Assembly (NCBI GenBank): GCA_028532985.1
Contig: JANCIK010000001.1
Span: 2,480,001-2,544,000, forward strand
Length of the DNA: 64,000 nucleotides
DNA from: Stropharia rugosoannulata
Lineage: Eukaryota; Basidiomycota; Agaricomycetes; Agaricales; Strophariaceae
Direction of reading: 5' to 3'
Below, piece by piece: positions 44,912-57,654 of the stretch (the first letter of the stretch is position 1; every line of letters starts with the position of its first letter). The notes under the pieces are model-generated. The model was not told the origin of the DNA and searched no databases. It was given only the letters and a program-made list of their open reading frames with translations. Position numbers and translations under genes: made by a program.

Positions 44912-47893
44912 ATGGCAGGCCATGGAAACCACTGTTCCTTCGTCCTGCTGGCAGAGTTTCATATCTTGGAAGGCGCACAACTCAAGTATCAGTTTCCTCA
45001 ACCATTGGGCATCGATGAGGGGTATGTCCATCGCTTTGATGTCTTGAACATGCTTTTCTAAACATCTCAAGCGTTCTGGCCATGTCAATGCTTCCCGACG
45101 GTGCCGAAACACAGCTAGACGACTGGACGATTTTCTTTCTGAACCAAACGCCATTTAACACGATCTCTCCTGTCCTTGCCCTAGATACTCCAGAAGTCAA
45201 GTCAGTTGGTTTACCCGGTGAAGAACGCGACGATTCGGACAGACCTGAACTGTTATGTGTTCTAAACTTGGTCCGCACAAAACATGACAAGTCGCTAGAC
45301 CGGTGCGCCACTCATTGCTTTCCAGTAGTTCTATCATTGACTTTACGTCAAGAGGCGCGCAAGTCCTCGCACTTGCTATTTGCACGAGACATCCGTTCAT
45401 CCAAATTTTCAAAGTAAACCACGTTTAATCTGCGTTATGGTGCACAACTGATGTGCATTTATTTGACAGCCATTCCTACTTCTGGCTCTGGATGACTATC
45501 TATCAGATCCTTCCCAGGATTGTTTGGCGCGTCTTTTCGATGCGGTCAATTCTATGGACCTTTCAGGAGCGCCGATTCTGACCAGAAACGAGAAGCTCGT
45601 GATACGCTCGTCGGAAAGGAAGGACGTGTTTACAGAGAAATTTGCTAATGGCTCCTCACATAACACATGGGTTCCAGGGTCCAAATCTGTGTTGCAGCAC
45701 AGATCAACAAACTCCAATGATTCTTATTCGAGCTTCGAAGAAGGTATCCTTTTAAGAAGTAAGGATAAAGAGAAGTATTCCGATGATAACAGGAGTCGGA
45801 AAAGGGACTATTATCGACAGGACAAGATGGACGCAGATAGCTTCTCAGCATCTCAAGCGCCATCCTCAAACTCTCAAAACTCTCCTTCCGAATCGTCGTT
45901 TTCACTAGGAGGTAGTGCTGTTTGGGTTGGCGATGAAAGTGGATTGGATTTGATCCCAAAAGAGAAAGCAGACACGAACAGCGTGACGTCGCTAATGGCT
46001 GCAAGTACTTTGGCGGGTTCGTCACGGAACCGGCGGTCAACAGATGCTTCTGCGTCTTCATCGTCCTCGCATGCCCCTCCTAAGGACCAAGCATCACGCC
46101 AGCAACAGTTCCAACATGCGTATGACCTTCATAGACGTAATGGACGAGTCAAGGATACCCATTTCTATAATGTGACCGTCGCTTACAAAGATCATCAACT
46201 GCCTATCATGATGCCATTGGCGACCTTCCCTGAGGAAGTTGGCGATGTGCGTACCTTTCTTATACATTTCGAACCTTCCATCTCAAAACACTATTGCAGT
46301 ACTCCTTGATCACCCTCATCAAAGTGTTTTCCGCACATCCCGTCGTCTCAGGGCCCATACATCCTCATCTCCATACTAATGGCCCTCAAACCCATCCCAT
46401 CATTGTATTATTCAACGCACTTGTGACAGGTAAACGGATCATATTTTTAGGCCACAGACGCCCTGCAGGTGAAGTGTCAACCTTTGTGCTGTCGGCATGC
46501 GCGCTCGGTTCTGGTTGTGGCGCTGTTTTGCGGGGTTTCATCGAACGAGCCTTCCCATATGCAAACCTGAAAAACAGAGACGAATGGGAATCGGTGTATG
46601 CATTCCTCCGCTCAAATTTACGTTATCGCTGACATTCCTTCTAGCCCAGCGTTCATAGCAGGGGTTACTAACCCAATATTCGAGACTTCTCGACAATGGG
46701 ATTTGTTCTTAGACATTAGCACAGGAAACGTTACAGTTTCCAAGGATATATATGCTACATATCCCCCGGCAACTACCATAGGAATCGGTGGCCCATTCAT
46801 CACACGAACCGGTACACTGAAGGCGGAATCCTCCATAGGGAGTGAGGATGACATCGCGAAACTTGCAAAGGAAGGGACGAAGTCAGACATCGGAAAAGAC
46901 AATGCTGACAAGGCCTTTATCGACGATGTATGTGTTTTTATAACATCCTGCACCGTAGATATCCTTTAATCCATCACCTTGAAGATTCGAGCTGCCATTG
47001 AAGATCATTTTGGGGAAAGCTTAGTTCGTATGAGATTCACAGAATATGTAACGAGATTTGTTCGGCTAGCTTCACGGTATGAGGAAGAGATCAACGGAAC
47101 CACAACATTTGGCTACCCCAGTGCTCCATTTACAGAGATTCCGGGTAGACCACCGAAGCTAGGTAGTGGAATGGCTTTCTCAGATGAAGCGACATGTTTG
47201 AAAGAATTGGTTGCCAATGCCCACCGCATTGAAGCGTGGAGGAAAACGAATAGTTACAAATATCTTGTAATGGTAAGTTGCTTGTCTTCACTATCTTGCT
47301 ACATATAACTTGTCTCCTGTATAGGATTATGCGAAGCATCAAGCGAACACAGCAATCAAGGGTTTCGATGTTCTCCATCAGCTATTCAGACTTCGGTACA
47401 CCAAGAATATGTCTGACTCTGAAGCATTGGCGATCATGCGTAGTCTAGCGGAAGGTGTCAAGGGTTACGACCAGGTCGTTGAGGTATGCATAGATCATAA
47501 TCACCATGCAGGCGCTCAGCTAAAAGTGCCTGCTAGCTCTTAGCCTCGCTGCCGCATGGGGGTGGTTTATTATACCTCGGATTTTCGCTATTCCATCAAA
47601 AGGCAGCTGTGCGAGAGCACACTGTCAATTTGTTTAATCAGCTGCGAGCTTACCCAGTGAGTCTGGATGTCTGATTTGCCGGGTTTCACGCTTACGCAGG
47701 GGGTTCCTCGGAGGTCGGAGTGTTGTTTTTGCAAGCGCTAAATCATTTCCAACGATATGCATATGTGCGCCAAGCACACGCAAAGGAGCGCCAGGCCCAG
47801 GCTGAGCACCAGCAGCAGTACGCAGAGAGCCAGACGACGAACATGCGCTCGCACTCGAACTCTGTGGCGAGTGGGCATGAGCATGGGGGGTGA
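44912..47893 (+). CDS. AFI1: AFI1, Arf3/ARF6-interacting DENN-related protein
   Basis: Ten exons (44912-45021, 45072-45302, 45353-45413, 45470-46246, 46300-46595, 46645-46927, 46985-47272, 47325-47483, 47537-47656, 47714-47893) give 834 residues. The N-terminus (SFVLLAEFHILEGAQLKYQFP, then DWTIFFLNQT) is the Afi1 docking domain; a Ser-rich insert of about 220 residues follows, then the DENN-like core (HPIIVLFNALVTGKRIIFLGH, AFIAGVTNPIFE, VRMRFTEYVTRFVRLA) and a C-terminal helix (VGVLFLQALNHFQRYAYVR). Yeast Afi1 binds Arf3, the ARF6 orthologue, and helps place it at the cell cortex. The last acceptor (CTCGGAG, 47713) was chosen because it alone yields the conserved C-terminus. Confidence 0.92.
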
Positions 47894-48235
47894 CTGCAGC
47901 TATTTATGTAGATAGATTCGCATGAAGGGCAGTAGTGGCCGTCATCGAGGACGGGCCGGGTAGAGACGGCATGTCGAGACCGCAGTGAGATGGCAACTTT
48001 TATGTGGATGCCGGGGGTCCGTGCCAACAGAAGTTGTGTAATTTGGACAAGGAAACAGTTGGTCCATGGCCGAGTATGTCGCGCCAAGGTCATGCTTGAA
48101 TGGCTGTGTCGAGGCACATATAATAATAAATCGCGGGTCTGCCGTCTTCCTGCCACTCTGTTCTCCTTCTCCCTTCATATGCACTCTCTTTCTTTAACTT
48201 CTTTTATCTTGTATATTATATAATTCTTCAATCTA
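47894..48235. other. Gap upstream of zinc-cluster factor
   Basis: No gene. A pyrimidine-rich leader (about 48165-48230, CTTT/TTCT runs) precedes the ATG at 48236, typical of fungal 5' regions. Confidence 0.5.
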
Positions 48236-50463
48236 ATGGCCAACAAGCAATCCTTGACAGAGCCAACCACTCAGTCCACCCTCCAGAGGGGCAAGGCATG
48301 TCTCCGATGTAGGCAAGTTAATATCCCCGTCCCCGCTTTTCTTGTACTCACCGCCCCGCCTCCAGGAAGAGAAAAATGGTCCTTATCTCGTATCTCTTCT
48401 GTGGCGCTTGCTGACTCTTCCCCGTAACAATAGCGCTGTGATGGCCAGAAACCATCCTGCCAGCAATGCACACGGGCAAAGAAGGCCGACGGTTGCGAGT
48501 ACGACGATGGCAAGGGCAAAACACGCACACAGATTCTCCGTGAGACTATCGTAAGACTCGAGCAAAGAGTGAGGGAGCTAGAAGACCCCGAATACGTTTC
48601 CCCCGCCGTCCAGCTCTTCGATCCCAACTTCCAACCCAACCTTCACTCACGATCAAATTCCTCCTCCTCCGAGTCTTTTGGTTCTCCTGAGAGCTCATAT
48701 CTCTCGGCGTCGCATTCGCCCTTTCCTTCCGGTAATGAAAAAAACCAGTTCTGCTGCGGAAAGAATTTACTATTAACAAGATATTTGTACAGCGTCTCCT
48801 CCAGGCTCCTGGACCCAACTTAATGTAAGCCCTCTTTGTCAGCATGTTATCGCATCGCCTGACCAATCCCGTCCGCAGGGCATACCATCGCCTTCGCCAA
48901 CACCGTTTCTGCCGGAGCTTTACTTTGATGATCATCATGCAAGATTCCAACCGCCTCTGGAACTCGCACAGATGCTGTACGTTCTTTATTGGAACTTGTA
49001 GAGATTTTCGCCTCATCTATGCATTAGCGTAGACATTTTTACCCCTCACAGTCGCCAATGCGGTCTCGAAATTCATATGGGTCATCTGCGTGACAGTCTG
49101 AGCCTTCCTGCCTCGGAGCAGCGTCACCCGGCGCTTTTAAACGCCATCTATCTGTGGGCGTGCTTTATTTCTCGGCCGGAACCATTGAGCCAGCATGAAG
49201 AGCATTATCTCCAACATGCCCTTGAATTGCTCCCAGACGGACTTCGAACGGCAAGCAAGCTTGTTGATGTGATACAAGCATCATGTCTTTTGTCGTTGTA
49301 CTTTTTGGCAAATGGACGGCTCTTAGAAGGTAGTTACCATGCAAGTGCTGCAGCGGCTCTGGCAGTGCAATCTGGACTTAACGGAAGGACATCTTTCGAA
49401 GGCTGGTCTAACGGAATGGACATGGAGTCTAAGCCCGCCGTCTCCGATGTTCGTGAGGGAGAGCGTATTCTTGCTTTCTGGCAGGTGTATAACTTGGACC
49501 GTTGCTGGTCCGTTGTTCTGCGGAAGCCATGTATAATCCCCGACAAATCTGACCTACGTCGGGCCATTACATGTCCTTGGCCAAAGGATATCAAGGATTA
49601 TGAAAATGTAATATTGCATATTTATTCTGATCGGAGATAAACTAATGCAGCTCTTCCGTTTCAGGGCCATATTGACACTGTCTCCGCACCGCCAACGATT
49701 CGCTCTTTCTTGTCCAGAACAGATTCTGAGAGCAACTTCTCAATTGCCGCACTTCGTGTTAAAGCTTCTGCGCTGTTCGCTCATGCTGACTATCTGGCAG
49801 CCAACTGGAGTTCAAGTAAGTTTCTGACTGTTGTGATTCTTATGCGTTCTTATGCGTCATAGGTACGAAGATGCCCTTTAGAATGAGCGACGAGATTCGA
49901 TCATTAGAGCACAACATTTCCCGCTTCCTGTCAACCCTTGTCCCGGTTAATCAGTTGGACTCCGTTTTACCTGAAGAAAGGCATAGCATCATCGCTGCGC
50001 ATATGCTAGCACACTCAGCAACCATCCATCTTCACCGCTCCTTTGCACTTGACGACCCTATTTCTTTTGAGAGAAGTTCCCAGGCTGCGCGGGCATGTGT
50101 ATCCATTATCAAACAACTATCAGATCGAGACTTCGCTTTTCTTGAGCCTATGATCGGGGTAAGAATCATTGTATATATATGTCGAAGTGCTTCTGACATA
50201 TTTTTGTTTTGTAGCCGTGCTGGTGGTCAGTTGCAGATATAATCATACGGGATCTCGATGCTCTTGAAGTGTCCTGGCCATTGGCTGACAGTAACGAATT
50301 ACGCAACGATCTTGGTGTACTGCTATATGCGATGACGAGCCTCAGCACTCGCTTCCCTATCGTAGGCAAGTGTATACATTCAATCAAGTGAATATCACTT
50401 ACCTTCTTTGTATATGCAGCACCCGCCGTCTCGAAGGTACAAAAGCGCCTCGCCGCATACTAG
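48236..50463 (+). CDS. Zn2Cys6 transcription factor
   Basis: Ten exons (48236-48312, 48366-48378, 48434-48731, 48793-48824, 48879-48976, 49028-49607, 49665-49815, 49863-50158, 50215-50365, 50420-50463) give 579 residues. The binuclear cluster (residues 22-52) is CLRCRKRKMRCDG followed by PSCQQC and GCEY; its six Cys codons are spread over three exons, one a 13-nt microexon. A coiled linker (ILRETIVRLEQRVRELE) follows, then the fungal-specific factor domain (QCGLEIHMGHLRDSL, QASCLLSLYFLANGRLLEG, VYNLDRCWSVVLRKPC). It binds DNA as a nuclear regulator; target genes are unknown. Introns 1 and 9 use GC donors (AG|GCAAGT and G|GCAAGT). Confidence 0.9.
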
Positions 50464-51234
50464 TCTCGACCGGCAAACTCTCACTATCCATACTTACACC
50501 CTAATCTTATTCGCCTTCGTTTGCTTTTCTAATTCCCGTGGATATACACTTTTTTTCATCTTGCCGCTTGGCGACCTGTTGATCATGGACAACTTTGTCG
50601 CGGACTATTGGACTCTATAGTAGACCACCCATTCTCTTTTCGATTTTTTGGGACTTTCGCCTTGGACGATTACGCTACGTACAAACTTGCAGTTATCAAA
50701 GTTGTTACACGCGCCCTTTGACTTTCTACGGCGAGATCATGGACTCTGCACTTTACATATCTCTTCCAGTCCTTTCTCTTCAGCATACCTGGCCAGGTAC
50801 TAGTACATTCCTTACGGATCCTTTGACGTACTTTTTCTTCTCTGACATACATGGACCATCACGGACATTGGCCTCACTTCTTTCTCTGTTTCTCGTGCCA
50901 CGATAACGGACGTTCGCGCTCACTCACTCTCTACCCAGGAATTGCGATACTGCTCTGGAATGCAGCTCTGCAAAATTTAAAAACTTAACACTGTATCTTT
51001 AGCTCATGTACTACCGATTACTATTTGCATTTAGTCGAATACATCAGTATACACCAAGTAGTACACCTTATTTTTAAAAACAAAAGGAAATGATTTAGAA
51101 ACAGCAGAGTTATGCAGAGGTGATATAAATAGAATGGAAGAGTTCATACCTGTTGCCAGTGCGGGGGCCGCGGCACTAGAACTGAGGTGAAAAATATTGG
51201 ACATGCTCCACCCTCATGCATCTTTCCTTCGACG
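50464..51234. other. Gene-free spacer
   Basis: AT-rich, with only small unsupported frames. It should hold the zinc-factor 3' UTR and the transporter promoter. An A/T-rich block lies at 50980-51130. Confidence 0.5.
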
Positions 51235-54200
51235 ATGACTGACCCACCCGACATCCCTTCAAGTACCCGGGCTGATATATCACATTCGTTTTTCCAATCA
51301 GGAGACAGTCCACCCTTTGTGGTAGGCTCCCCCGTTCCAGTATCGGACGTCCAACAGCATACGGCCGACTCTCTTTCACCACTTGCTGTACGGCATGATC
51401 TTCCGACAACGACAACACCGACAAGTACTTTCCTTCGAAGACCGTCCCTGGACCCTTCGTTGAGTGCTCGGACATCTGGCTTTCGTACTCCCCAAGACTC
51501 GCGAAGTCGGCATCCCGAGCAACAATGGTCCCTTTTTGGGCAGATGATGGAAAATGAAGGCCATTTTCCGCCAAGTCCTGGCTCTACTAACAGACGTTTA
51601 TCATACCGCGGTACACCGTCCAGTTTCGCACCCCAAGAAGATGGTGCTAGCGTGATTGAGTCATATACGCGTCGTACTAGCTTCAACACAAGCACAGACC
51701 TACTTTCTTCATTCTCCCCAAGGCTGAATGGTGATGCATCCACTGCCCCCAATCGAATCGACGAGTCTGCAGTGGAATACGACTCTGATGACTCTACGTC
51801 TATTAACGAGGCTCCACCTGTGTTACCTGCAAAGAGCCGACCCTGGTATCCACAGCTAATTGCAACAGCTTTGTCTTCACCTATATCCCGCAATGTTCTC
51901 AAATGCTCGATTGCCTACTTCATTGGAGCTTTGTTCACCTTTTCGCCACTTCTCTCCCAGTTTATCAGCGATCTGGACACCACTGGGCCTTCCGCGAGCG
52001 GCCATATGGTGGCTACGATGTCAGTTTACAACGCAGTAGTTATGTGACCGACCCCTGTACTGACCCCCACTTTCATTAGTGTCGTCTACTACAACCCGGC
52101 AAAAACAGTTGGCGCCATGATTGAAGCCAATCTTTTTTGCCTTTTTGGAGTCGTATATGCTTCTTTTGTTTGCTTGGTGTCGATGTCTATGTTCTGGTTC
52201 CTTGAAGTCCGTCCAGGCTGGGAATGGTTGGCGGAATTCATTGCGGTAGCCTGGATTGGCGTAAGCATGAGCATCTTGGCATGGCTCAAACTCTGGATGG
52301 TACGTCATTCGTTATGATGATTGTCCTTCGACACATTAATATTGTCCCAGGGCAATCCTTCCTTCAACACTGGTCAGCGTCATTGCTATTTTTTTTTTTG
52401 ACTTGTCTAACTGTCAGCTTACAGCATGCAGTATGACCGTAATCATCATGTTTACTGTGTAAGCAGCGACCATGAGAGTTGATTATTATTGTTTTGACAA
52501 GCCTCCTAGCATCATCAAGGAAGGTGGCCTGCAGGCGTTAATTCAAGTTTCCGGCATCATCTTTTTTGGCTCTCTGATCTCGAATGTACTCTGTTACACC
52601 TTGTGGCCGCAAACCGCAAAAACAAATCTACGACTCAATATGACACAAACTATCGACTCGTTCTCCACACTGCTCCCTAAGCTAACGGGTATTTTTCTCC
52701 TTGAGGACGATAAACAGTCGCATATCATGAATCTAGACAAGGTGCAGAAGGCCGTTGAAGCACATCAGAATAGCTTTACGCAGCTGCAAAAGAATCTCCG
52801 AGAGGCCAAAAGCGAGTGGATTCTATCTGGAGCTCTAGGGTTTGACGATGAACTTGATCCTATCACCGGTTTACCAGTCGTATCGGGTAAACGTGCCTAC
52901 GAAGATACAGTGGATTGTCTGAACCGCCTTGCGCAGCATCTCAATGGGTTGAGAAGTGGAACACGCTTATTGTATGATTTGACGAAGGCTGGATTACATC
53001 ATCAGCGGGGTGAAAATAACCGTCGCCCTGTTGGCGATGTAGAAACAGATCCCGAAGATGCTGATAGTTTACAGAGAGCTGCAGTTGAAATGTTTGGAGA
53101 TTTAGTTGAAGAATTGGGTCCCCCAATGAAGGCCTTATCAGTGAGGACTTCCTTCCGTCCATGTTTTTCACCAATCGTCCCTAACTTTAAAAAAAAGTCA
53201 GCATGCACGCAAACTTTGAACCGATTGCGGGATGTTTGCCTGAAATCGCAAGAAAGAAACAAACGAGTGCAAGATATTGTACAACCTCACGAATTCTCCG
53301 ACTATGTAGATGGTATTGAAGCCGCATTAAGGAGATTCGAGAGCACATCGAACCATGCTGTTTTGCGATTATACCGACGAAGCGATGTAAATTTGTCTCG
53401 TCCGGTATCCGTCAATGGAGAGCGGGCTGTTTACACTGATTTAAATCCTTTGACATCAGAAGGCGACAGCGAAAACGTATTTCTGGTTTACTTGTAAGTT
53501 CGACAAGAGAAACTTATATCTATTTGTGATTAATTGTATCGTTTACAGCTTTATATTTACACTCCAAGAGTTTGCGAAAGAATTAACCTTACTGGTTGAT
53601 GCAGTCGAAAGGATATACTGTTACGAGCAACGAATGCTGCAGCGGACTTCCTGGTTCACTTCCTTTAACTGGCTTCATCATTCTTTTCGAAAAAATAATG
53701 GCGAGCGTCGGAATACTTTGAACCTTCGTAAAAGCTTCTGTGCGTATTGTTTTCAGCGATTATTAGCAGCACTGAGTTCCATTTAGTATACATTATACCG
53801 CCACACCGAAATATTCATCCGGCATTTCCGAAAATTCGCCCACATGCACCCGACACCATTCAGACACCTGCTCGCGACACTTTGACAGTCACGGGCAAGG
53901 TATACCAGACAATCTGGGCTATTGGCACAAGGTTGATGGAAAGAGATATGAAGTACGGTGTCAAAGCTGGCATGGCTACTGCACTTCTAGCTACCCCAGC
54001 GTTCATTGAAGCAACCCGTCCTATTTTCCTGCAATATTGGGGCGATTGGGCCTTAATATCGGTAAGTATCAGCTCAGTATACTGGTCGGCATTTCAGCAT
54101 TTTCACCTGCAGCTGTGAATACTAGTTCTTTGTAGTTATATCCCCCACCATTGGCGCGGTAAGCTCCAAACCGAGATTACGCAGTTTGATTGACCCATTT

Positions 54201-55698
54201 ACATGAGGTTTGGCAGACGAATTATCTAAGCTTTCAGCGTGTCCTCGGAACACTGTGCGGCTGTTTTTTTTTCTCGTCAATTTGCAATCCAACTTACGAA
54301 GTGCTGTACAGATTTGGGGCAGCGATAGCAGTTTCAGTATACTCCCTGTTTCCTGAAGATGCTATAGTTCTCTCCCTGTTTGGATTTTTTTTCTCCGTTC
54401 CATGTTTCTACTTTGCAGTTGCTAAACCTAAATATTTATCTGCGTCAAGATTCGTTCTGTTGACCTATAATCTCACTTGCCTATACAGGTATGTCGTTAT
54501 GTGCTTGTTATTCTTCTAGTATTTATCACATCCAAAGTTACAACCTTCGACAGCATGATATTTCCGTCACCACAATTGGCTTTCATCGGGCCGTTGCTGT
54601 AATAGCAGGGGTTCTGTGGGCTGCCTTTGTTTCTCGATTCTGGTGGCCTGCAGAAGCCCGAAGAGAGCTTATGAAGTCACTTAGCGAGTACGTACAATCT
54701 GGAAACTCCATATATTTTGTAACCATTTGATTGTTACTCATAGGTTCTGCTTGAACATTGGATGGCTTTATACCCGTTTGGTAGCGTCCAATTCGTTTTC
54801 GCCTTCTTACCGAGAGTCGGGCAGCGCATCGTCTGCCCCGCGCGATGACGCAAGACTCTCAGTGGCCCCCAGACTTTCCAACTCCATCTATGAATTCATG
54901 GCAATGTCTCTACCTCCTACACTGATCTCCATTGAATCCATCTGATTATTCTGTGTAGGGAATTGCACCTTCAAATAAAGCTGATTGAACTGCAAAATTT
55001 GCTTGCTCAAACACAGCATGAGCCTCGTTTGAAAGGTCCCTTCCCGGTAGACCTTTACCGACAAATCTTGGCGAGCTTGCAAGCTATTTTAGACAAATTG
55101 CACAGCATGCGATGCGTTACAACGCGGGAAGAATGGTATGAGGTCGTTTGACATACATTCACTTGTTTATGCGATTATTCATTAACGTCCTTAGGTATAC
55201 GGCACGTCATTTTTCTTCCTTTTCAGTGTGATCGGCATGCTTATCTTTTCTCACAGAGCGTACGGCAGAATTTTATCGTCCCGGTTAACAAGGAACGCCG
55301 TGAAATGGTGGGAAACATTATGCTCAGTTTCTCAATCTTAGCAGCTTCGTTCCGCCTGAAGGCGCCGCTACCCCCATACTTACCTCCGGTAGAGAAATCA
55401 AGATTGATGTTGGTACGAGCTGCTGCGCATGTCCAAATATACACGGTTCATTGATTGAGCACCATAGGTTGAGGCCATCCGCCAACTGGACGTGGTGAAA
55501 AGGCGCGACGCCAAGATTTCTCAGCAACTGCTATTTTTCGCATACGCCTTGACGATGAAGGGGGTAACAATGGAACTCGAGTTTCTAGGACGCACGTTGC
55601 AGGGAGCATTTGGAGTGATCGGACAGACGGCGGAGGAGTTTGAAATGTTGTTTGTGCCCTTTGAAGACATGCAAGGTCGCATCGACCATGCTGTGTAG
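51235..55698 (+). CDS. Aromatic acid exporter/FUSC-like membrane protein
   Basis: About 16-17 exons from 51235 to 55698 encode about 1213 residues; main ones are 51235-52019, 52080-52299, 52510-53140, 53198-53493, 53549-53739, 53787-54061, 54217-54488, 54538-54687, 54744-54905, 54959-55135, 55257-55412 and 55468-55698. A 200-residue Ser-rich N-terminus precedes a first set of about six membrane segments (VVYYNPAKTVGAMIEANLF...), a large cytosolic helical part, a second membrane set (FGFFFSVPCFYFAVAK, WAAFVSRFWWPAEARREL) and the DUF2421-type C-terminus (HEPRLKGPFP, TREEW). The architecture matches the fungal ArAE/BFA-sensitivity family, putative exporters. Transport activity is inferred from family. 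Near 55136-55256 two splicing models are possible. Confidence 0.88.
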
Positions 55699-55899
55699 TT
55701 GGGATGCTAAGAATAGAACTTCCCAGATATACAAGTCGCCAAGCGTACTCCCTCCTCCCCATCTAGCAGGTTGATCCTCAAGTCTTTTACTTTGAGCTAT
55801 TCTCTTTTAATCCACGTCAAGCCCGCTGCGCAGCGCGTGGCACTGCTTTTCGATTGCTTTAAATTACACTCCCCTCCCGAGTCTGCTTTGATAGCGGTC

Positions 55900-57654
55900 A
55901 TGCGTCTCCTTTCTCTCCTTTCCCTCCTTTCCCTCAGTTCTGTGCTTGTTGCTGCTGTGGTATGCAGACCTTCTTATAGGAACCACTATATACACTCACT
56001 CACTTCACCAGCCTAAACACGGTGGTGACCATAATGGCGGTGACAACGACAACGACAATGACACATCTGCATCAGCTACATCCTCAGCGTCGAGTTCTGC
56101 TTCAACGGCATCCCCTGCTACACAAGGCTCATTAACAGGAGATACGGCTTGCGGCCAGGTATTATATAAACAACAGTAAACCATGAAGCACGACTCATGT
56201 TTTGCAGACCATGTGTGTGGCGGCCACGGTGAATGGATCAGAGACTACTTGTAAAAAAAAATTTACATGTTATGTGCGGAGTAAATTACTTATTTGATGT
56301 TTTTAACGCAGATGTGCTATCCGGCCTTGATAAAGCCCAGTTCGGTTGGATGGCTATGTAGGTCATTTTATATTACCCATCCAGAATAATTAACAGTTTT
56401 TCTTCAGGGGATTTGGTTCACAGATGGCGAACTCTCCTATGGTTATCATGTGGATCAATAATGGCGAAATAATCCTATCTCAGCGGAAAGCTCCCAGTGA
56501 GGTTATGCCAACGACGGATCCCAACCCTCCACGAACAGCGTCGGCATTACAGGCGCTGAGCACTGTGAGTCCTTTCGGCCGATCATGGGAACGAGTTGAA
56601 TGAACTAAACACACGTTTAATTAATGTAGATTTCTGCTACAACACCGGTCCTTGCTTTTGACGTCCCTGTCAGTCCTCCTGATTACTTTTTTATCATGCT
56701 CTCATCCTCATCATACACGTTGTAGTCAAACTCAGACACTAGTCAAGCAATCATCTACGCGTATGGCACCACTGACCCTCAATCGGCAGATCCGACAGCC
56801 AATCTTATCCAACATCTTGAGTCTGGTACTCTGACACTGAACCTTGCGAAGGTTATCTCTAGTGGCAACGGTAGCACAGGTGCCTCACCTACCATTTCTG
56901 GTGCCACAGGCGGTACCCTGTCTATCCCGTTAGCTCCATATGAAAAGATGATCGTTGCCCATGCCATCCTATGCACTGTCGGATTCCTTCTACTCCTACC
57001 GGTCGGCGTTCTTCTAGCAAGGTACCTGCGAACGTTTATAGGCAATTGGTTCACAGGTCATTGGATAGTTCAGTTTGGATTGGGTATTGTTTTTCTCATA
57101 CAGTGTCACTCAGAACAATGCTGACTGTTAGCTAGCTGGCGCCGTCATTGTTGTGGGCTTCGCACTTGGTATTGCAGCCGTAAAAACAGCCGGTGCTCCT
57201 CACTTCGACGACGATCATAAGGTATGTTACAGTATATTCAAATGCAGTCGCTCCCTAAAGACGCCTTACAGAAATGGGGTTTGGGCTTGGTTATCCTTTA
57301 CTTTGTTCAATGTGGTATTGGAGCTTTCATTCACTTCATCAAAAAGGCGGATCGTAAACACCGCCCGCCTCAAAATTACCTCCACGCTGTCCTTGGGCTG
57401 GCCATCATTGCACTTTCTCTATATCAGGTTCATTCTGGTTTTATAACCGAATGGCCAAAAACAACTGGCAGAAATCCGTTGCCCAAGTCAGTCAAGATTG
57501 TATTTTGGGTGTGGGTTGTGGTATGTCAGGATGTTGATTTCCGCGGTTTGGTATTGACCATGTCCAATAGCTTCTCCCTGTCGCATATGCTATTGGGCTG
57601 TTATTCTTACCAAAACAATTGCGACAAGAGCGAGCCAAGGTAATGAAACTATAA
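55900..57654 (+). CDS. DOMON-cytochrome b561 membrane protein
   Basis: Ten exons (55900-55959, 56012-56158, 56208-56250, 56312-56357, 56408-56564, 56630-56668, 56726-57083, 57136-57221, 57272-57520, 57571-57654) give 422 residues. The order is a signal peptide (1-20), a short His/Asn/Asp- and Ser/Thr-rich linker, a DOMON/CDH-cytochrome-like domain (GWMAMGFGSQM, VIMWINNGEI), then a b561 domain with five membrane helices and conserved His (YEKMIVAHAILC, NYLHAVLGLAII, LYQVHSG). Such proteins pass electrons across the membrane, possibly to extracellular oxidoreductases or ferric iron. The physiological acceptor here is unknown. It lies 200 bp downstream of the transporter. Confidence 0.9.

Noticed and set aside
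46928..46958. 31-nt AFI1 intron ending at GTAG
   Set aside because: It leaves an in-frame TAA; using the AAG at 46984 gives a 57-nt intron and an intact DENN region.
47657..47713. AFI1 intron ending at the CGCAG acceptor (47699)
   Set aside because: That acceptor gives a short nonconserved end; the AG at 47713 restores the VGVLFLQALNHFQ motif.
50464..51180. Small frames at 50595-50906
   Set aside because: No splice signals, no domain, AT-rich spacer composition.
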